64,000 bases of DNA from Liolophura sinensis (taxonomy: Eukaryota > Mollusca > Polyplacophora > Chitonida > Chitonidae). The DNA lies in the NCBI RefSeq assembly GCF_032854445.1, contig NC_088300.1:16435570-16499569 (forward strand), given 5' to 3'. Within the stretch, counting starts at the first letter, position 1; each line of letters starts with the position of its first letter. A program made the translations under genes and the position numbers. The notes beneath the pieces were generated by a model. That model saw only the letters and a list, made by a program, of their open reading frames with translations, was not told where the DNA came from and did no database searches. Below are positions 37,201-46,200 of the stretch, piece after piece.

Positions 37201-40200
37201 ACACCCATCTAAGGGGAGGTAATCTGCAAAGGGGGATAACTCACACATGCCACAGGAAAGAATTACATGCATGGTACATGCAGTTGTTGTTTTAGTACTG
37301 TTTGATTTTTACTTTTTCTTATGTATAAAATGAAAGAAGTTAATGAAGAGAACCAACAATATGTAACATGACAAGTCCTGCACACCTGTGGCTTGACGTC
37401 TTTGCCTCTCAAGGATTGTTGCTCGATACTCCTCCAGAAGTTCACTGTCATGTGACCCTCCATCCTCTCCCCAGTTGTCCTCAGAGGCCCGGTAGTGGAC
37501 AGGCCTAGGCGGGTATTGTCGGACAGGCTGGTTATCCCAGGAATCCAGTCCCAGTACAGGCCTTTTGTATTTTAGTCCTTCATCCTGTTCATTGTGGTTG
37601 TGTGATTGCCAAACCTTTCGGCTAACATCATTATGTTCTGGTTCAAGTAAAGACAAAATAAGCCATGAAATAATATTATTAATTACATGTACATATAACA
37701 TTATAACATACACAGTCTTATACAGTACTTGGGGTAAGACTGAATTAAGTTTTCAAATGGAATCCATATAAACAATTGTACAAACATTTGCAGAAAGAAC
37801 CTTTCAGGGATGTACGTGGCATAGCTTTTAATGAAACCACAGCTCAAAACTAGAATAAACGGCGCAAGATACACCGCTGAAAACAATATGTACAAATCAA
37901 ATTAAATACACTTAAATTTAAATTTTAAGGTGGGCTTTTGGTTCAAACTGCCAATGGCAAAATACTGTGACTTCACATCACTTTTTTTTTCCTTTAACTT
38001 CAAAAACAAGCCAATTTTTCGTGAACACGGTTTTCCACAATCTATGACAATCTTCGACCAACAACATATACAACCAGAGGCTCGCATCAAGTCTTTTACT
38101 TGTAACCTTTTTGGGTCATAAGGGCTATTCCAACATTAAAAGATGTGTCATCAGAGTACCTAAACAGTGGATATATGGTGCACAAAGCCCACCATAGAAT
38201 TTAACCATTGCTCTTAACATTACTTAGTAATTTAGATTCTTTTCACTTTAATGGAACATGCATAATATTAGCCTTTTTTATGTTATAATAAGCTTTGCTC
38301 ATGTTGATCACAGCTTGCGTACCTGAGATCAAGACGTCACAGAGAACACCTGTCCAGCCAGGCTGACAGATCCTCCTTCCCTGCTCGTCACAGGTGTAGT
38401 GATCAGAAGGACCCGCCTTACATTTCACTTCACAGTCCTCACCAAATGAGCCGTAACTACAGAACCACTGAACAACAGAAGAGAAAAACTGTTCTTGTCA
38501 ACTACCAGAAACAGGCAACAAATACTACTACGTGTTCTATCTACATATCATTATGTATTTTGTATACCTTATATGCATTTAAATAGTATGCATACATAAA
38601 TATAGCACATTTGATACAAATACATGTATAAAGTTCCATATGTCCCATTTCTTCATCTGAGAAAGGACAATGCATTACATATGCAAATGTGGGATAAAGA
38701 ATTGTAATGTGAACAAGGTTATTATAATTTATATCCATATATCCTTTAATAAATTTCTGATGTCACCAAAATATTGATTTAAGAAACTGTTCAAAATATT
38801 AGATCGTACCTTTAAAACTAGATATGTATTTGATAAGTTATGAATTACAGGAAACACTGACAAAGTCACACAAAATTTAGAACTGAGTTGTATTGCTACA
38901 TGCAATGCAATACAAGGTGTTCTTACTCTGACGAAGATAAAATAATCCTTATCCAGCTCTTTGTGTTTCTCATCTGTGAATGTCTGTTCCACTTTGACTC
39001 TCAGCCACTGATCATGACCCAACTGTCCTCGTGGGAAAGTAAGAGCAGACAACTCTGACCTGCTAACTTCCAACTCTTCCTCACCTGGCATCCTTTGTGA
39101 AATACTGACGACAAGATCAAGAGGCTGAAAATATGAAAGACAGCTTTAGTTTTCCTGATATCTCAAGACAATATTTATTTAACCGAGAAAAAATTACAAT
39201 TATGCAAAGGGCAATGAAAAGAAAAAAAGCACTGGTAGAAAAATAACATTGTAATATGGACAAGAAAAGTGACCTGTCAAAAAGGGCGTATAAAAAGTCC
39301 CGTTTCAGACAAAAGCCATGAAGTGAGAATGGATGCGTAGGTAGGACTGACCCTAATATTCTCCGTCAATAGAACCTTTTATACAGCATATAATGGCTTT
39401 GTAACATTAACAAGAGGCTGGCACACAGCAGAAAAAGTGAAGGGATTATGAAATGTTGTCTTAGACATGATCCTCAAACAAGTGACATTTCACATGTGCC
39501 AGTTTGGGCTGGATCGGGCTGAACCGCCAGAATGAAGTCACTCCAGATCTTCAGCAAACACAGGCCTAAGCGAACAGTCCCAAGTAACTCCCTAAAGGTC
39601 ACAGGTTACAGCATGATGCCTAGAGGCTACCGCAAGCAAATGGAGAAATGCTCACTGAGAAAATGCAGATTCCGCCTGGCTTTAAATTTCAGCCTCTAAT
39701 GTAACACTTGTACTGAATTCTTTCCAAAATACCATAAATTACCTGTTTCATGGCATTATTTTTAGAGCATTTTTTTTTTCAAAACAATTTCATACAGTCA
39801 ATGGAAAAACACACATGGTTATTTTATAAAAGACATATTCATGTAGCTTAGGTTAAGAAAAGAATATTAAATGCACAAATGACTTGGTCTATTCATTCAA
39901 AACATATATATTGACAAGATCTATATGGCAAAAACAATATCTTTTTCCTTATCAACTGAGACAGAAAAGTTCTCTAAAATTATATTTGAACACCAGGTAA
40001 ACACCCACACAAAAGCCTCTACCTTATATCCCTTTGTTCATAAGCTGGTCACCCAACTCACCTTCCTAAAATGGTCTGTCTCAAACCTTAGAGACTGGAC
40101 CGATTCCTTCTCAGCCACCTCCATAAGTTCAGAGTCATCTTTGTCTTTTTTACAAGCTGCAAACATAAATGTATTTATTTTTTTATTTATTTACTTTAAT

Positions 40201-43200
40201 TATACTTATTAAAATCTTTGTTTTATGTGCAGAGTGAAAGAGTATAGAAAGTCAACATCATCTAATTTGCGGGAAATGTAGACTGTCGCAGCAATTGTCC
40301 CTGTTAAAAATACATTTACACCGTCAGTAATTTCTGGAAAAACAGGAGAATTATAAAAAACATTAAGACTGGCAAAACAAAAGATTACTTTAAAGTTTCA
40401 TTTTTGTTTAATTTTTAATGTCCGCTTGCCACAATCCACACAAAATGCTGCCTCATGCTGTACAAACATTTCACTTGGACAACATCAGTCAGGTTCATGT
40501 GTCAAAAAAATCTGGCAGAACTCCGAGGGAAACACACGAGCTAAACCAGACATCTGATAGCACTACTGATAATAAAATGAGCGTGAGAAATTGTGTACTC
40601 CCACTGCAATTAAATGTTTATTAGCTAAAAATAGCAGATTAGATGTCATCAAATTTAGAAGAATCAGTAGTTAGAAATGACTTGGTAAAAGACATTACGC
40701 GCTATATGAAAATGAACAGTCTTAACCAATACTGGGCATTTCCCACCTAAAACAGCCCAAGTGGTGTACTCTTGTGTTCTTTTTAGTAGCATGTCACTGC
40801 TCCTGTACAGTTGGGCATGTAAAGCAAACAGGTAGTCAATAAGCACATGAAATGATGGGAATTTACACAACTTGGTATCAACTTGTGTAGACAGGAATCC
40901 CCATTCTAGGCATTTTATTCACAAAACTTTGTACAAATGTCTGTCATATAACACTTTGTTCCAACACATTTTGACCAACTCCATTCTTGCAGAAAGTTTT
41001 CTGAATATTTTGAACCATGTAATACTTAATGGTATGGTATCAATTAGCATTGTGATTTTCAAGTTACAAGTGGTTGTGACCATTTCAACAATAACAAAAA
41101 ATATTTTTTCCCCACATCACCATACATCATTAAATTCATTTTTGTTACTGACAAGGATATTTTCCGCTTCTTCTAACCGAGTCTAACCCTAGTGTAACTG
41201 TTTATGGAAACAGAGAGATCAGATCAGCATCCTGTGAATATGCACAACAGGTACACCTGTACAGGTAGAGCAGACACTAACAGGGTCTACCTGTGATATA
41301 TGTAGTCCCATCATCCATGTGCTAACACAAAGAGAGCGTGAGCGGCATTCTAACGAGTTCTTTTTTCTCAGATGACACTTACACCTAGGACAACACATAA
41401 CAAACAGGTGTGTCCTCAGGTAAGTTAGTCACCTCACCACCAGGTAGACGGCGGCAGGTGTACTAGGAGAGTGTACTAATCAGAATCCCATTATACCTGC
41501 CCACAGGTGAGTCTTAACAAACTAGTCCAGGATATCCTCATGTTTTTTACTTATGTTATTTGTTTGGAGCTTAATGGTGCTTCAGCCACATCACAACAGT
41601 ACCATCTTGTGGAAGGAAGATTCCACTGGTATCAAAATTGATGTCCAGAAAAATCACAATTACATTAAGATTACAGATGGTATTCTGCCATTACTTACAT
41701 GAAGTCTAGTCATACCAAACATGAAGTCTAGTCATACCAAACACATAAATCACAGCGGAGAATCTCAATCTACATTAACTGAATAGTCTTTTTTAAAACT
41801 AATTTCTACAATTTTGCATTTGCCTTCCAGTGATTTTATTTCATGCAATTCGTGCTTCACCTTTGGCAGTGATATGATCTTGAATGCATATATGCATTTT
41901 GGGGATTTTAAATAATACTTAAATTTTTATACTTATATCTTTCAGTCATATGACAAGGTGTCATTAGGTTTGTTTACATATACTGTGTCCCCTTGTGCCA
42001 TAACAAGTTCACGTCGCCCAAAAACTGCCACCACTGAAGTATCCTGCCAAAGACACCAGACATGACACCCCACCCAGTTACATTATACTGACACCGGGCC
42101 AACCAGTCCTGTTTCCTTGCTCTAACCTCTCAGTGCTGAGTGCCAAGAGAGGAGTTGACAAGTATCATCTTTGAAGTCCTTTGTATTACCTGACCGAGTT
42201 TTGATCCCAGGTCTCCCAACTTCAAACATAACGTTGAAGATTGGTAGCCAGAAGTTTACTAACTTTCATAATCAGACTATTTGTCACGGAAGATGCTTAA
42301 AGGCCACGTTACAAAAGTTCTTCTTGAAGTGCAGTACTGCTCTATCCTAAAGATATATGTGGCATGGATGTGGGTCGGAGCATCTGCAAAGGGTGTAAGA
42401 AAGGGTGTAAGACCACAGGAAGATGCCGATCATGCAGCCAAGAGGGGTGTACAATCCACGGATAATGGGTATAGGATCCGACTATCATCCGCGTAGGGTG
42501 ATCTAAGGGTGACACTAACTCATCTAACTTACAACAAATGCCACAGTGTGGGACATCACCAACCTTGTTATAGAGCATTCACAAATGGTCCAGTTCCCGC
42601 AGTGGTTACTAATTCACACATAATCATCATAATATGCAGACCGAGTTTTGACTGTTTCTCCAATTATTCCCTATCAGTGCTAAAGTGTTAAATATAGCGT
42701 ATAGTTATAACAAAAATTATACCTGATAATTTTGGCACCACAAATGGCTAATTTGTAATATTAGTACAGCTTCTGGTGAGAACTTACGACGTCACTTGTC
42801 CTGGAATGCGCTTATGATTTCACATTTCCAATCACACTAATAAACTTCATCGAAAAATGGGAAAGCAAAACTCCAAAGGCCTGCACTGGGCTAGCTTACC
42901 TTTTTTACTGGTTTGAATAAGTGAGTGTTAAGCAAATGACAAACCATTCACTAATAGCACTGAAAAGTCTAACTGAATAGAATTTCACTATGATATAAGA
43001 TGCAAAAACAAAAACATCATTTTGATGATTGAGTTAATCAAAACTAATGTGAGTGGAGGCTCAGATTACGCCATCACAATTGATAGCCACCAGAGCTTGA
43101 CAAAATGCCTGACTGCTAAGTGTACATTGTTCAAACAGTCCCATGTCACTTCTTTGTAAACAGTGGCTACACAAGATTTCTACAAATGTAAGAGGATACA

Positions 43201-46200
43201 TGTAGTGACAGAATCATAATCATGGCTATAATGACCACCTACAATGAACAGGTTAGACTAAACAGACTCATCCGGTGGATTTCAATACTTTTTTCTTCTC
43301 ATAAACAAAGGATTTGCATGTAGGTAAATACTCCCAAAGAGATCATTTTTGTTAGAAATCTTCAGCAAATAGCAGAGGTCTAGTCTGGATGTCTCCTTTA
43401 AGACAATGACACAATGACCATTTCCATTTAAAAAAAAAACAGTAGTGGGGGAGGAGGGGAGTTTTTTCAACTTTTCAATATTTCTCCATTTCCATGCTAT
43501 GCTAATCTATGCTTTGATTTGTACATTGTGATTTTTTCTGTCATATGACGATGACGAGTCATTAGGTGTGTGTGGCAGGGTGAGTCCATGCTGCAAAAAG
43601 TGCTGCCACCACAGACACCTGACATGACACTCCATGACACAGGTATTATTCTCACACTAGGCCAACCAGTCCTTCTTCCTTGCTCTAGCCTCTCTGAGCA
43701 CCAAGCAAGCCAGGAACAAGCACCATTCTTAAAGTCTTACATAAGATTTGACAGGGCTTTGATGCCAGATCTTCCAACTTCCCGACAATCTAACAATCAG
43801 GCCACCGAAGCAGTTCACCACATCCACATGAGTAGGGCCTTTACATTCCCAGAGACGCAGGCAAAATATACGGACAAGTCTTTACCACAGATTGCAAGAA
43901 AGACAAAAAATACACATAACTTCATCCATTTCATTGTCATCTCATCCTTGCATTCAACACGACGGTATCCCTAGATATCTAGTATAATCCTCCACATCAA
44001 ACTACTAGCAAACTCATAAAGCTACTAGCAAATGCATGAAGCTACTAGCAAATGTATAAAGTTACTAGCAACCGCATAAAGCTACTAGCAAACGTATATA
44101 CTAGCAAAAGTATCAAGCTATTAAATCTCTATATATTTTCCACAAGGCATAAAACAGGATAGCGCAGGATGGTGCAGCATGGCAACAAGTGTACAGCTTT
44201 ATTAGATAGAATGTTCACTGTGTAGGAACAGACCATCTATGTCCACAGAATGTCCACGTTTGTTAGAGACTCCCAAGGTGATGGGCAGGGAAAGTTTACC
44301 CAACCAGTCTGTCTTTACCTGGCCTGAAACATTAATTAAATGAAGTTTGTTTAAGACAGAGGCAAGGTTGACATTTCACTGCCATTCTCTCCTGTAAGAG
44401 TCTAGCAAGAACTCTACATTCTGTCAGCACGCATGTACAAGCCTCTAAGGTCTATCTTACTACTTAGCATACAAAATACCAAATGTGTGTTTTAAACAAC
44501 ATCTTGAAATGCTGTCTTTGTTCTTCTTGTTCCAACTGCTCTGCATTCCCAGTTCAACAGAGGGGTTTTACATTATTCTCCATTGCCAATTTATTTATTT
44601 ATTTATTGGATTGATGTTTTACCACATACTCAAGAATATTTCCCTTATAAGACGGCAGCCAGCATTATGGTGGGAGGAAACCGGGCAGAGCCCGGGGGAA
44701 ACCCACAACCATCCGCAGGTTGCTGACAGACCTTTCCACTTACAGCCAGACAGGAAGCCATTGCCAATTTCATTTTTGAAATGACAGGACAAATTTCCTA
44801 TCATAAAGATGAGACCTTCTTCTAAAATAGCTTTCTTATTACAATTTTCACCAAAAAGTTATAACTGATAAAACAAGCAAAGATAGCTACATGTATGTGG
44901 TACCCAGAGGAAGGCCAAGAGGATTATCATACCTGTGGTTGTCAGGTAAAACTCCGATCAATACCTAACCTGCAGATTTTGATGAGAAATCCTTCAGAGT
45001 TAATAGGATGATGCAGATAGAGCCAGAATCCGTGGGGCAAGGGAGGATGAGGGTTATCCAGCCTGACCCTGGGAGACAGCACAGTGTGATCCTAAGTCTA
45101 ACTACTACATCCACATCACATATCACCTGACTAAAATCGGAAGACGTATCTACCCCCTCTCTCACGAAAACTCTTGTACAATGGAAAAAGTGAAAAAATT
45201 TTTCCATTTATTATCATAGTGCTATTTATCACATAATGTATCTATTTTATTGTGGACAATTATGCATGAAATAAATAAAGAGAGGGCTCATCCTTCGCAT
45301 CTTACCTGGAACATTTCAAATAAAGAGTCTATATCATATATATGATTTTCAGTTATTTATTCACCTAATCGTTGCTTAACGCCTCATCAAAACTTAGAAT
45401 AGGTGGTTTAGTTAGGTAGGTTTAAGATTTCCAATGAACATGTGCATGTATGCCTGTGTTTACTTTGATATAAGCTGTACCTGAAGAAAACTCCATATTC
45501 CACAGTTCAAACTGGATTATCCACTACACCTACAGATAAATATGTAAACAATGGATAATAACCCCCAACTGAAACCAAGCTTGGAGTAACACAGAATCAT
45601 AATCTGTCCAGGTAAGATGTTACTGTACAGGTGAGCTGGCTGTTCACCTGTCCAAGACGAACAGGTTTGTGAGGGTGTAGGGAGCGGGGTAGTGTGTCGG
45701 TCAGGGGTGTGTACACAGCTCACAGCACCTGACCCTGTCAAACACAGCCTGTGTGCTGCTCTCATAGACACACTTCTAGATTAGCCCAGCTCAAACATTG
45801 CCTCTGATAGAAAAATGCTTTCAAACTGCCAATTTTAACAAATTGTCATAATGTGTGTGGAAACAGTGTTCAAAGTCAGCTTGAGTGTGTACATAAACAC
45901 ACAGGTGAAGTGATAATCCTCCTCAGAGCAGCCAGCCACCTGCCTAGGAGGCTTGAAGAAACGATGCTTTGAAAGTCCTTGCCCAAGAATGATACTATAA
46001 AATTTTAAACACTGTTTTCTACAATTTTATATATGAAATTATACATGAACTGAAATCATTAAGTACAAGCCCAAAATGATTCTTTCTTCAAACATGTAAA
46101 ACTATGTTTTTACACCAAAAGCAAAAGAAAGATACATGTACCCAGGACATTAAACTGCCAAGTTAGCTCATTATACCCCAAACCCAAAATCCAACCTGTG

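Noticed and set aside
43570-43974. 134-codon plus-strand ORF
   Set aside because: Covers a family B-like SINE copy; the homologous copies at 41930 and 46595 do not keep the frame.
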